Positions 37,024 to 45,436 of a stretch of 64,000 bases of DNA are shown here, piece after piece; positions within the stretch are counted from its first letter, which is position 1, and each line of letters begins with the position of its first letter. Position numbers and translations under genes: made by a program. The DNA comes from Jatrophihabitans endophyticus (lineage in GTDB: Bacteria > Actinomycetota > Actinomycetes > Mycobacteriales > Jatrophihabitantaceae): assembly GCF_900129455.1 (NCBI RefSeq), contig NZ_FQVU01000005.1, positions 62,001-126,000 on the forward strand. The letters are read 5' to 3'. The notes beneath the pieces are model-generated. The model worked only from the letters and a program-made list of their open reading frames with translations, ran no database searches and was not told the DNA's origin.

Positions 37024-37896
37024 GTGGAGGCTGCCCGACCGCGATTGCGCGTGGGCGTCGTGGGTGTCGGCCGGGTCGGCGGCGCGCTCGGCGCGGCCCT
37101 GGCTCGCGCCGGGCACGAGATCGTGGCGGTCAGCGGGGTCTCGGACCGGTCCCGACGACGGGCCGAGCTGCTGCTGCCCGGTGTGCCCGTCCTGCCGCCG
37201 GACGAGACGGTGGCCGCGGCCGACCTCGTGCTGCTGGCGGTGCCCGACGACGCGCTGCGCGGCCTCGTCGCGGGCCTCGCCGACACCGACGGCTGGCGCA
37301 CCGGCCAGCTCGTCGCCCACACGTCCGGCGCCCAGGGGGTCGGGGTGCTCGACCCGGCCGCCGCCCGGGGGGTGCTCGCCCTCGCGCTGCACCCCGTCAT
37401 GACCTTCACCGGCCGCCCCGAGGACCTCGACCGGCTGACCGGCGCCCCGTTCGGCGTCACCTCGCCGGAGGAGCTGCGCCCGGTCGCCGAGTCGCTCGTG
37501 CTGGAGATGGGGGGCGAGCCGGTGTGGGTGCCCGAGCCCGCCCGGGCGCTCTACCACGCCGCGCTGTCGGTCGCGTCCAACCACCTCGTTACGCTCGTCA
37601 ACGACGCGACCTCGCTGCTCGACGGCGTCGGCGTGGCCGAGCCCGCGCGCCTCGTCGCGCCGCTGCTGAGCGCTTCGCTCGACAACGTGCTGCGCCTCGG
37701 GGACGCCGCCCTGACCGGACCGGTCGTGCGCGGCGACGTCGAGACGGTCCGCCGTCACGTCACGACCCTCGCGGCCGACGGGCCGCAGGTCCTGCCCGCG
37801 TACCTGGCCATGGCCCGTCGGACGGCGGAACGCGCCCATGCGTCCGGACGGCTCTCCGACGACGCGTTCGCCGCGGTCGTCGAGGTGCTGGCGTGA
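37024..37896 (+). CDS. Rossmann-fold/DUF2520 oxidoreductase-like protein
   Basis: A 290-residue protein with an N-terminal NAD(P)-binding Rossmann fold (RVGVVGVGRVGGALGAALARAGHEI) and a C-terminal helical DUF2520 domain (YHAALSVASNHLVTLVNDA). It lies immediately upstream of panC with a 4-base overlap, as in Mycobacterium (Rv3603c). A ketopantoate reductase-like role in pantothenate synthesis is a reasonable guess, since it could supply pantoate to PanC, but this is inference from context and fold. The GTG at 37024 gives the start just before the first beta strand. Confidence 0.88.
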   Translation: MEAARPRLRVGVVGVGRVGGALGAALARAGHEIVAVSGVSDRSRRRAELLLPGVPVLPPDETVAAADLVLLAVPDDALRGLVAGLADTDGWRTGQLVAHTSGAQGVGVLDPAAARGVLALALHPVMTFTGRPEDLDRLTGAPFGVTSPEELRPVAESLVLEMGGEPVWVPEPARALYHAALSVASNHLVTLVNDATSLLDGVGVAEPARLVAPLLSASLDNVLRLGDAALTGPVVRGDVETVRRHVTTLAADGPQVLPAYLAMARRTAERAHASGRLSDDAFAAVVEVLA

Positions 37897-38729
37897 GGGT
37901 CGTCCGCACTCGCGCCGAGTTCGCGGCCGCCCGCGCGCAGCTGCCCGCGCCGGTGGGGCTCGTGCCGACGATGGGTGCGCTGCACGCCGGTCACCGCGCG
38001 CTGCTGCAGGCCGCGCGCGACGAGTGCGCGGCCGTCGTCACGACGAACTTCGTGAACCCGATGCAGTTCGGCCCGGGCGAGGACCTCGCGAAGTATCCGC
38101 GCACGCTCGATGCCGACCTCGCGGTGTGCGAGGACGTCGGGGTCGATCTCGTCTGGGCGCCCGGTGTCGAGGACGTCTACCCGCGCGGCGGTGCGACGCG
38201 GGTCCGCATCGAACCGGGACCCGTCGGGGACCTGCTCGAGGGCGCCGTCCGGCCGGGGCACTTCGCCGGCGTGCTCACGGTCGTCGGCAAGTTCCTCAAC
38301 CTGGTGCGCCCCGACCGGGCCTACTTCGGGGAGAAGGACTACCAGCAGCTGACCCTGATCCGCCAGCTGTCCGACGATCTCGACCTCGGTGTGGTGATCG
38401 TCGGCGTCCCCACCGTGCGCGAGCCCGACGGCCTCGCGCTGTCGAGCCGCAACGTCTACCTCTCGCCCGACGAGCGTCGTCACGCGCTCGCCTTGTCACG
38501 CGCGCTGTCCGCGGGCCGGGACGCCGCGCCGCAGGGCGCGCTCGCCGTCATCGCCGCGGCGACGGCCGAGCTCGGCCGGGAGGACGGGACGGGTGCCCTC
38601 GCCGTCGACTACCTGGAACTGCGCGGCACCGACCTCGGCGAGATCCCCGAGCACGGTCCGGCCCGGCTGCTCGTGGCGGCCCGCGTGGGCTCGACCCGGC
38701 TCATCGACAACGTGGCGGTGACCCTGTGA
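37893..38729 (+). CDS. panC: pantothenate synthetase PanC
   Basis: Joins pantoate and beta-alanine with ATP to make pantothenate. The 278-residue protein has VGLVPTMGALHAGHRALL with the HxGH motif, NFVNPMQFGPGEDLAKYPRT, YFGEKDYQQLTLIRQL, and VREPDGLALSSRNVYL. All are diagnostic. The GTG overlaps the DUF2520 gene stop (GTGA). The usual neighbour panD is absent; nadB follows with a 4-base overlap instead. Beta-alanine must come from elsewhere in the genome. Confidence 0.96.
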   Translation: MRVVRTRAEFAAARAQLPAPVGLVPTMGALHAGHRALLQAARDECAAVVTTNFVNPMQFGPGEDLAKYPRTLDADLAVCEDVGVDLVWAPGVEDVYPRGGATRVRIEPGPVGDLLEGAVRPGHFAGVLTVVGKFLNLVRPDRAYFGEKDYQQLTLIRQLSDDLDLGVVIVGVPTVREPDGLALSSRNVYLSPDERRHALALSRALSAGRDAAPQGALAVIAAATAELGREDGTGALAVDYLELRGTDLGEIPEHGPARLLVAARVGSTRLIDNVAVTL

Positions 38730-40378
38730 CGCGACTGCCCATCCGCCTCGCCGCCCCCGAGCCGGGCTGGAGCGTCGACACCGACGTCGTCGTCGTGGGA
38801 TCGGGGATCGCCGGGCTGACCACGGCGCTGCACCTGAGCCGGCAGTCGTCGTTGCGGGTCCTCGTCGTGACGAAGGACGTGCTGGCCGCGGGCTCGACCC
38901 GATGGGCACAGGGCGGCATCGCGGCGGCGCTGGACGCCGGCGACTCCGCCGACGAGCACTTCACCGACACCGTCGTGGCCGGTGCCGGTGTGTGCGACGA
39001 GGCGGCCGTGCGGGTGCTGGTGCGCGAGGGCGCGGCCGCGGTGCGCGAGCTCGCGCAGATGGGCACGCGCTTCGACCGCGGCGCCGACGGCAGGCTGTCG
39101 CTCACCCGCGAGGGCGGCCACCACCGCGACCGCATCGCGCACGCCGGCGGCGACGCCACGGGCGCCGAGATCGAGCGCGCGCTCGTCACGCGGGTGCTCG
39201 ACGCGACCGGCGTGCAGGTCATCGAGCACGCGCTGCTGCTCGACCTGACGACGGACGTCGACGGCGCCGTGACGGGGTTGACGCTGCACGTCATGGGCGA
39301 GGGGCAGCGCGACGGAGTGGGTGCGGTGCACGCCCGCGCGGTCGTCCTCGCCACCGGCGGGTTCGGCCAGGTCTACGCGTCGACCACCAATCCGAGCGTG
39401 TCGACCGGTGACGGCGTGGCCGCGGCCCTGCGGGCCGGCGCCGTCGTCCGCGACCTCGAGTTCGTGCAGTTCCACCCGACCGTCGCCTACCTCGGACCGC
39501 GCTCGTCCGGACAGCAGCCGCTCGTGAGCGAGGCGGTGCGCGGTGAGGGCGCGTTCCTCGTGGACGGCGCCGGCGAGCGGTTCATGACCGGACAGCACCC
39601 GCTGGCCGACCTCGCGCCGCGCGACGTCGTCGCCAAGGCGATCCTGCGCCGGATGCGCGAGACGGGCGCCGACCACCTGTGGCTGGACGCGCGGCACTTC
39701 GGCGTCGAGAAGTGGCGGGTCCGGTTCCCGACTATCCACTCCACGCTGGTCTCCCTGGGCATCGACCCGGTCCACGACCTGATCCCGGTCGTCCCTGCGT
39801 GCCACTACGCCAGCGGCGGGGTGCGCACCGACCTCACCGGCGAGGCGTCGTTGCGCAACCTCTTCGTGTGCGGCGAGTCGGCGTGCACCGGCGTCCACGG
39901 GGCCAACCGGTTGGCGTCCAACTCGCTGCTCGAAGGGCTCGTCTTCGGCCACCGGATCGCCGACACGCTCGTCGCGAGGCTCGGCGAGCCGGCCGATCCG
40001 CGGCCCCGTCCGCCGCACGCGCCGGCCGTCGGTGGCCTGCTCGACGGCGGAGCGCGGGTGCCGTTGCAGCAGCTGATGTCGGCGCAGGTCGGCGTGCTCC
40101 GCGACGAGGTGGGATTGCGCGCCGCGACCGCGGGCCTCGACGACCTCGTCGCGCGCGACGGCGGCGCGCCCGGCACCGAGGCGTGGGAGACGACCAACCT
40201 GCTGACCGTGTCCGCCGCGCTCGTGCAGGCTGCGCTCGAACGACGCGAGACCCGTGGCGCACACTGGCGCGACGACCATCCCGACCGGGACGACGAGCGG
40301 TGGCGTGGCCACCTCGACACCGAGCTGGGGCGCGACGGCGTCTTGCTCACCCGGTTCGCAGCGGGGGAGCAGCCGTGA
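38726..40378 (+). CDS. nadB: L-aspartate oxidase NadB
   Basis: FAD enzyme that oxidises L-aspartate to iminoaspartate for NAD synthesis. The 550-residue protein has the dinucleotide-binding start VVVVGSGIAGLTTALHL, TRWAQGGIAAAL, the active-site segment EGGHHRDRIAHAGGDATG, and ACHYASGGVRTDLTGEASL with a C-terminal helical domain. These features belong to the succinate dehydrogenase/NadB family. The GTG overlaps the panC stop. nadC follows with a 4-base overlap. nadA, the usual partner (quinolinate synthase), is not in the window. Confidence 0.95.
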   Translation: MTRLPIRLAAPEPGWSVDTDVVVVGSGIAGLTTALHLSRQSSLRVLVVTKDVLAAGSTRWAQGGIAAALDAGDSADEHFTDTVVAGAGVCDEAAVRVLVREGAAAVRELAQMGTRFDRGADGRLSLTREGGHHRDRIAHAGGDATGAEIERALVTRVLDATGVQVIEHALLLDLTTDVDGAVTGLTLHVMGEGQRDGVGAVHARAVVLATGGFGQVYASTTNPSVSTGDGVAAALRAGAVVRDLEFVQFHPTVAYLGPRSSGQQPLVSEAVRGEGAFLVDGAGERFMTGQHPLADLAPRDVVAKAILRRMRETGADHLWLDARHFGVEKWRVRFPTIHSTLVSLGIDPVHDLIPVVPACHYASGGVRTDLTGEASLRNLFVCGESACTGVHGANRLASNSLLEGLVFGHRIADTLVARLGEPADPRPRPPHAPAVGGLLDGGARVPLQQLMSAQVGVLRDEVGLRAATAGLDDLVARDGGAPGTEAWETTNLLTVSAALVQAALERRETRGAHWRDDHPDRDDERWRGHLDTELGRDGVLLTRFAAGEQP

Positions 40379-41226
40379 CCGAGTACGACCTGCCGGACCG
40401 TGTCGTCGCCGACGTCGTGACGCTGGCGCTGGCCGAGGATCTCGGCGCCGCCGGCGATGTCACCACGCTCGCCACGGTCGACGCGGCGAGCGTGGCCCGG
40501 GCCGCGCTGGCGGCGCGCCAGGACGGCGTGGTCGCCGGGCTGCCCGTCGCCGAGCGGGTGTTCGCCGCGGTCGGGCAGGGACGGGTCGTCTTCGAGTACG
40601 GCAGCGCCGACGGGGCACGGGTCTCGGCGGGCGAGGTGCTGGCCACCGTGTCCGGGCCGGTCCGGGATCTGCTGACGGCCGAGCGGACCGCGCTGAACCT
40701 GCTCGGTCACCTGTCCGGGGTGGCGACGCTCACCCGCCGCTGGGTCGACGCGATCGCGGGTACCGGCGCGCACGTCCGCGACACCCGCAAGACGATGCCC
40801 GGCCTGCGTGCGCTGGAGAAGTACGCGGTGCGCTGCGGCGGCGGCGTGAACCACCGCATGTCGCTCTCGGACGCGGCGCTCGTCAAGGACAACCACGTGG
40901 CGGCGGCCGGCGGCGTCGTCGCCGCCTTCCGGCTGGTGCGGGCGGCGCACCCGGACCTCGCACTCGAGATCGAGGTCGACACGGTGGAGCAGGCCCGCGA
41001 CGTCATCGCGGCCGGGGCAGACCTCGTCCTGCTCGACAACATGTCGCCGGCCCTCATGCGTGAGGTCGTGGCTTTCACGCGAGGACGCGCAAAGTTGGAG
41101 GCGTCCGGCCGGCTCTCGCTCGACAACGCGCGCGAGGTCGCCGAGACGGGCGTCGACTATCTTGCCGTCGGTGCGCTGACCCACTCGGCGCCCGTTCTCG
41201 ACATCGGCCTGGACCTCGGGGAGTAG
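40375..41226 (+). CDS. nadC: nicotinate-nucleotide pyrophosphorylase NadC
   Basis: Converts quinolinate and PRPP to nicotinate mononucleotide. The 283-residue protein has AEDLGAAGDVTTLATV, LNLLGHLSGVATLT, the active-site blocks RDTRKTMPGLRALEKYAVRCGGG and NHRMSLSDAALVKDNH, and LEASGRLSLDNAREVA. It is a typical quinolinate phosphoribosyltransferase. The GTG overlaps the nadB stop. coaX starts 2 bp after its stop, so a four-gene cofactor operon (panC-nadB-nadC-coaX) is likely. Confidence 0.96.
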   Translation: MTEYDLPDRVVADVVTLALAEDLGAAGDVTTLATVDAASVARAALAARQDGVVAGLPVAERVFAAVGQGRVVFEYGSADGARVSAGEVLATVSGPVRDLLTAERTALNLLGHLSGVATLTRRWVDAIAGTGAHVRDTRKTMPGLRALEKYAVRCGGGVNHRMSLSDAALVKDNHVAAAGGVVAAFRLVRAAHPDLALEIEVDTVEQARDVIAAGADLVLLDNMSPALMREVVAFTRGRAKLEASGRLSLDNAREVAETGVDYLAVGALTHSAPVLDIGLDLGE

Positions 41227-41228
41227 CG

Positions 41229-41993
41229 ATGCTGCTGGCCATCGACGTCGGCAACACCAACACGGTGATGGGGGTGTTCGACGGCGACGAGATGCGCGAC
41301 TCGTGGCGCATCAAGTCCGACGCGCGCACGACCGCCGACGAGCTGGCGCTCGCCTTCCGTGGGCTGGTCGCCGACCTGCCGGTCACCGGGATCGCGGCCT
41401 GCTCCACCGTCCCCGCCGTCATGCGCGAGCTGCGGACGATGCTGGCGCGCTACTACGCGGGCGTGCCCACGGTGCTCGTGGAGCCCGGCGTCCGCACCGG
41501 GGTCAGCATCCTCACCGACAACCCCAAGGAGGTCGGCACCGACCGCATCTGCAACACCGCGGCCGCGTACCACCTCACCGGCAGCCCCTGCGTGGTCGTC
41601 GACTTCGGCACCTCGACCAACTTCGACGTCATCAGCCCGCGGGGTGACTTCCTCGGCGGCGCGCTCGCGCCCGGCATCGAGATCTCGCTGGACGCGCTCG
41701 CCGCACGGGCCGCGCAGCTGCGCAAGGTCGAGCTCGTCGCGCCCCGCAGCCCCATCGGGAAGAACACGGTGGAGTCCCTGCAGTCGGGCATCCTCTACGG
41801 CTTCGCGGGTCAGGTGGACGGCATGGTGCGGCGGCTGTCGAGTGCGCTCGTGCCCGACGACCCCGCCGCGGTGCACGTCATCGCGACCGGGGGGCTCGCG
41901 TCCCTCGTCATCGACCACAGCGAGACGGTGACCCGGTACGAGCCGGCGCTCACCCTGATCGGACTCCGCCTCATCTGGGAAAGGAACGCCTGA
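41229..41993 (+). CDS. coaX: type III pantothenate kinase CoaX
   Basis: Phosphorylates pantothenate in coenzyme A synthesis; the type III enzymes are not inhibited by CoA. The 254-residue protein has LLAIDVGNTNTVMGVFDGDE, the CVVVDFGTSTNFDVISPRGDFLGGALAPGIEIS phosphate-2 region (shown here as two family blocks), and a late TGGLASLVIDH segment. The fold is ASKHA-type. The ATG at 41229 follows nadC directly. Product of panC feeds this step, so vitamin B5 and NAD genes are grouped. Confidence 0.95.
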   Translation: MLLAIDVGNTNTVMGVFDGDEMRDSWRIKSDARTTADELALAFRGLVADLPVTGIAACSTVPAVMRELRTMLARYYAGVPTVLVEPGVRTGVSILTDNPKEVGTDRICNTAAAYHLTGSPCVVVDFGTSTNFDVISPRGDFLGGALAPGIEISLDALAARAAQLRKVELVAPRSPIGKNTVESLQSGILYGFAGQVDGMVRRLSSALVPDDPAAVHVIATGGLASLVIDHSETVTRYEPALTLIGLRLIWERNA

Positions 41994-41994
41994 C

Positions 41995-42915
41995 GTGCAG
42001 CTGCGCATCTTCACCGAGCCGCAACAGGGAGCGAGCTACGACGACCTCCTGCGGGTCGCCCGCGCGACCGAGGACCTCGGCTTCGACGCGTTCTTCCGCT
42101 CCGACCACTACCTGTCGATGGGCGACGGCGACGGGTTGCCCGGTCCGTCCGACGCGTGGATCACGCTGGCCGGGCTGGCCCGCGACACGTCCCGCGTGCG
42201 CCTCGGCACGCTGGTCTCGCCGGCGACGTTCCGGCTGCCCGGGCCGTTGGCGATCAGCGTCGCGAACGTCGACGCCATGAGCGGCGGCCGCGTCGAGCTG
42301 GGGCTCGGCGTCGGGTGGTTCGACGCCGAGCACACCGCGTACGGCATCCCGTACCCGGACACCGCCGAACGCTTCGACCGGTTCGCCGAGCAGGTCGAGA
42401 TCCTCGACGGGCTGTTCCGGACGCCGGCGGGCGAGCGGTACTCCTTCGCCGGCGCGCACTACCGGCTCGCGGACTCGCCCGCGCTGCCGAAGCCGACGCA
42501 GTCGCCCCGGCCGCCGTTCGTCCTCGGCGGTGCCGGGAAGAAGCGCGGCGCCGCGCTCGCCGCCCGGTACGCCGACGAGTACAACGTCGCGTTCTCGTCC
42601 CTGGAACGCACCCGCGAGATCTTCGGCCGTGTTCGCGCCGCCGCTGCCGAGACCGGCCGCGAGCTCGTCTACTCCGCCGCCCAGGTGCTGTGCCTCGGGC
42701 GCGACGACGCCGAGGTCGCCCGGCGGGCCGCCGCGATCGGTCGCGACGTCGACGAGGTGCGGGCGAGCAGTGCGGCCGCCGGCACCGTCGCCGAGGTCGT
42801 CGACAAGCTCGGCGCCTTCGCGGCCGAGGGCGCGACCCGCGGCTACCTGCAGACGCTCGACCTGAGCGACCTGGACCACCTCGAACTGGCCGCCGAGCTC
42901 GCCCGCCAGCTCTGA
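41995..42915 (+). CDS. LLM-class F420-dependent oxidoreductase
   Basis: A 306-residue luciferase-like monooxygenase-family protein. It has the TIM-barrel blocks LRVARATEDLGFDAFFRSDHYL, RVRLGTLVSPATFRLPGPLA, GRVELGLGVGWFDAEH and PFVLGGAGKKRG. This subgroup uses the deazaflavin F420 in actinobacteria (TIGR03560-like). The substrate is unknown. The GTG lies 1 bp after the coaX stop, so it is probably the last gene of the cofactor operon; a lysS-adjacent oxidoreductase is typical in related genomes. It converges with the response-regulator gene. Confidence 0.85.
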   Translation: MQLRIFTEPQQGASYDDLLRVARATEDLGFDAFFRSDHYLSMGDGDGLPGPSDAWITLAGLARDTSRVRLGTLVSPATFRLPGPLAISVANVDAMSGGRVELGLGVGWFDAEHTAYGIPYPDTAERFDRFAEQVEILDGLFRTPAGERYSFAGAHYRLADSPALPKPTQSPRPPFVLGGAGKKRGAALAARYADEYNVAFSSLERTREIFGRVRAAAAETGRELVYSAAQVLCLGRDDAEVARRAAAIGRDVDEVRASSAAAGTVAEVVDKLGAFAAEGATRGYLQTLDLSDLDHLELAAELARQL

Positions 42916-42931
42916 CCCCGAGCACTCCGCG

Positions 42932-43537
42932 CTACAGCCAACCCCGCTCGTCGGCGACCCGGACGGCCTCGGTCCGGTTGCGGACGCCGGTCTTCGCGAT
43001 GGCGGCGGACAGGTAGTTGCGCACCGTGCCCTCGGAGAGGAAGAGCTTGGCGGCGACGTCGGCCACGGTCGCGCCGTCGCGCGCGGCGACCAGGACGTCG
43101 CGCTCGCGCCCGGTGAGCGGTGAGGGGCCGCCGGCGAGGGTGGCGGCGGCGAGGGCGGGGTCGACGACCCGCTCGCCGCGGGCGATGCGGCGCACGGCGT
43201 CGGCCAGCTGCTCGGCCGGGGCGTCCTTGACGACGAAGCCGGACGCACCGGCCTCCATGCCCCGGCGCAGATAGCCGGGCCGTCCGAACGCGGTCAGGAT
43301 GAGCAGCCGGCACGACGGCAGCTCGTGCGAGAGCGCGGCGGCGGCGGCCAGGCCGTCCATCCCGGGCATCTCGATGTCGAGCAGCGCGACGTCCGGGCGC
43401 GCGGCCAGGGCCGCGGCGACGACCTCGTCGCCGCGGGCGACCTGCGCGACGACCTCGAAGTCGTCCTCGAGCTCGAGCAACGCCGCGAGAGCGGTGCGGA
43501 CGAGGTTCTGGTCGTCGGCGAGCAGCAGCCGGATCAC
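42932..43537 (-). CDS. LuxR/NarL-type response regulator (DesR-like)
   Basis: A 201-residue regulator. The receiver domain (1-120) has the acidic pocket LADDQN, the phospho-acceptor Asp in VALLDIEMPGMDG and the Lys in VVKDAPAEQL. The C-terminal LuxR helix-turn-helix (LTGRERDVLVAARDGATVADVAAKLF ... TVRNYLSAAIAKTG) binds DNA. The GTG overlaps the kinase stop (GTGA), so this is the last gene of the exporter-kinase-regulator operon. The likely target is that operon's own promoter, upstream of 46377; no operator was identified. Confidence 0.92.
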   Translation of the reverse strand: MIRLLLADDQNLVRTALAALLELEDDFEVVAQVARGDEVVAAALAARPDVALLDIEMPGMDGLAAAAALSHELPSCRLLILTAFGRPGYLRRGMEAGASGFVVKDAPAEQLADAVRRIARGERVVDPALAAATLAGGPSPLTGRERDVLVAARDGATVADVAAKLFLSEGTVRNYLSAAIAKTGVRNRTEAVRVADERGWL

Positions 43538-44676
43538 GGCGCCCGACTCAGATCGCGCGCGGGCACCGTGGCCGGGGCGGGCACGTCGACCCGCAGCACG
43601 AAGCCGTCGGCGCGTCCCGCGACGTGGAGCCGGCCGCGCAGCGCCTCGACCCGTTCCCGCACGCCGCGCAGCCCGTTGCCCGCCGGTGCGACGCCGCCGC
43701 GGCCGTCGTCGGCGATCTCCAGGCTGCGGGCACCGAGCGTGATGCGTACGTGGGTGGCCCGCGAGTGACGGATGACGTTGGTGAGACCCTCGCGCACCAC
43801 CCAGCCGAACAGCTCCTCGACGTCCTGGTCGACCTCGGCGACGCTCGCCGGCAGCTCGGCGATGATGCCGGCGGCCCGCAGCACCTCCCGCCCGGTGGCG
43901 AGCTCGCCGGCCAGCGTCAGCTCGCGATGCGCCGAGACGGCGGCCCGGACGTCGCCCAGGGTGCGGCGGCTGAGCTGCTCGACCTCGGCGATCTCGGCGC
44001 GCGCACGATCGTCCTCGCCGCGTTCGGCCAGCCGCCGGGCGAGGCCGGCCTTGACGGTGATGGTGGTGAGCGAGTGCCCGAGCAGGTCGTGCAGGTCGCG
44101 GGCGATGCGCGAGCGCTCGTTCTCCGCGGCGAGCCGGGCGACCTCCGCCCGGGCGGCGGCGAGGGCCTCGTTGGCGTCGATGATCTTGAAGAAGCCGAGC
44201 AGCGCGAACGCCACCAGCACCAGGGTGATGCCGAGGTCCCAGTCCGCGGCGGCGTGCCAGCTGGTCACCAGCGGCGGCAGGGCGATCGCGGCCGTCGCGT
44301 ACCCGAGCGTCGCCACCACGATGACGACCGGGCGTCGCGTCGCCACCGTCAGCACCGACAGGTACACCAGGAACGCGAGGGCGTCCTGGTGCGCGAACAC
44401 GCACTCGACCGCGGTCAGCGCGAATCCCAGGCCGTAGAGCACCCAGAAGGACCTCGGGCGGCGGTCCATGCCGCGCTGCAGGGCCAGGAGGTAACCGACG
44501 GCGAAGCACCCGACGATCGTGTAACCGGCCGCGGCCGCGGCCCCCGTCGAGTGCTTCTGCACGCCGGCGACCGTCTGCCCGAGGTAGACGAGCCAGAAGG
44601 CCGGGAAGATGTAGCGGCGCCACCCACGGTCCCAGCGGACGGTGGGGCCCTCAGGCTCGCAGCTCGTGGTGTTCAT
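43534..44676 (-). CDS. HisKA_3-type sensor histidine kinase (DesK-like)
   Basis: A 380-residue membrane kinase. Five to six helices occupy residues ~20-160 (YIFPAFWLVYLGQTVAGV to LGITLVLVAFALLGFFKII), then a coiled region, the phospho-acceptor His in RSRIARDLHDLLGHSLTTI, and a HATPase domain with REGLTNVIRHS and ADDGRGGV. This matches DesK-type membrane-sensing kinases. It lies between the permease gene (25 bp away) and its regulator (4-base overlap). The signal is unknown; membrane state or an exported drug-like compound is plausible. Confidence 0.92.
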   Translation of the reverse strand: MNTTSCEPEGPTVRWDRGWRRYIFPAFWLVYLGQTVAGVQKHSTGAAAAAGYTIVGCFAVGYLLALQRGMDRRPRSFWVLYGLGFALTAVECVFAHQDALAFLVYLSVLTVATRRPVVIVVATLGYATAAIALPPLVTSWHAAADWDLGITLVLVAFALLGFFKIIDANEALAAARAEVARLAAENERSRIARDLHDLLGHSLTTITVKAGLARRLAERGEDDRARAEIAEVEQLSRRTLGDVRAAVSAHRELTLAGELATGREVLRAAGIIAELPASVAEVDQDVEELFGWVVREGLTNVIRHSRATHVRITLGARSLEIADDGRGGVAPAGNGLRGVRERVEALRGRLHVAGRADGFVLRVDVPAPATVPARDLSRAP

Positions 44677-44701
44677 CGCGCGCCCAGGCTACGTCGCGGC
44701 C

Positions 44702-45436
44702 TCACGCCCGGGCGGTGTCGCGCCGGTAGGCCCACATCGCGCCGGCCCCGAGCACGACGGCCCAGCCGACGACGACGAGCCATGCCTCGACCGTCCACGA
44801 CTCGCCGCCGATCCCGGTCTTGCCCGCCTGCACCAGCCAGAACGACGGGATGACGCGCACGAGCTCGTGCAGGAACCCGTGGTCGCCGCCGAGCGGGAAG
44901 TACGCGCCGCCGAGGATGGCGAAGAACGAGACGCCCAACCCGATGACCGGGCCCATGGCATCGCCCTTGACCAGGTGCCCGATCCCGATGCCGAACGCGG
45001 CGAAGGGGACGAGCGCCACCAGCGTCAGGCCGACCGCCTCGAGCCAGTCGGCGGGGTGCAGTGAGACACCGATGGCGAGCGCGGCCGCCGTCAGCAGGAC
45101 GATGACGAGGACGGCGATCAGGTAGGACGTCAGCACCTTCACGCGCAGGTAGGTGCCGGCGGCGAGCGGGGTCAGTCGGAGCTGACGGTTCCACCCGACC
45201 TGCCGTTCGAACGCGATCCGCGCGCCGCCGGTGAACACCGCCGCCATCGTGCCGAGCGCGATCATCCCGGCCAGGTAGTAGCGGGCGAGGGTGACGTCGT
45301 TGCCGTAGGGCTTCACGTCGCGGTTCGAGCCGCCGACGGCGAGGAACACGACGAGCGGCACGACGAGCGAGAACACGAAGCTCTGCCGGTTGCGGAACAG
45401 TCGCAGCAGCTCGTAACGCAGGTAGACGGCGTTCAT
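44702..45436 (-). CDS. ABC-2 type transporter permease
   Basis: A 244-residue permease with six hydrophobic helices (SFVFSLVVPLVVFLAV, YYLAGMIALGTMAAVF, VLTSYLIAVLVIVLLTAAA, ALVPFAAFGIGIGHLV, IGLGVSFFAILGGAYF, LVVVGWAVVLGAGAMWA) and the short cytoplasmic ABC-2 segments. The charged Arg-rich N-terminus (ELLRLFRNRQS) is typical. It partners with the ATPase encoded just upstream with a 4-base overlap. Substrate unknown; exporters of this class with DesKR-like regulators usually move lipids, peptides or drugs. Confidence 0.88.
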   Translation of the reverse strand: MNAVYLRYELLRLFRNRQSFVFSLVVPLVVFLAVGGSNRDVKPYGNDVTLARYYLAGMIALGTMAAVFTGGARIAFERQVGWNRQLRLTPLAAGTYLRVKVLTSYLIAVLVIVLLTAAALAIGVSLHPADWLEAVGLTLVALVPFAAFGIGIGHLVKGDAMGPVIGLGVSFFAILGGAYFPLGGDHGFLHELVRVIPSFWLVQAGKTGIGGESWTVEAWLVVVGWAVVLGAGAMWAYRRDTARA

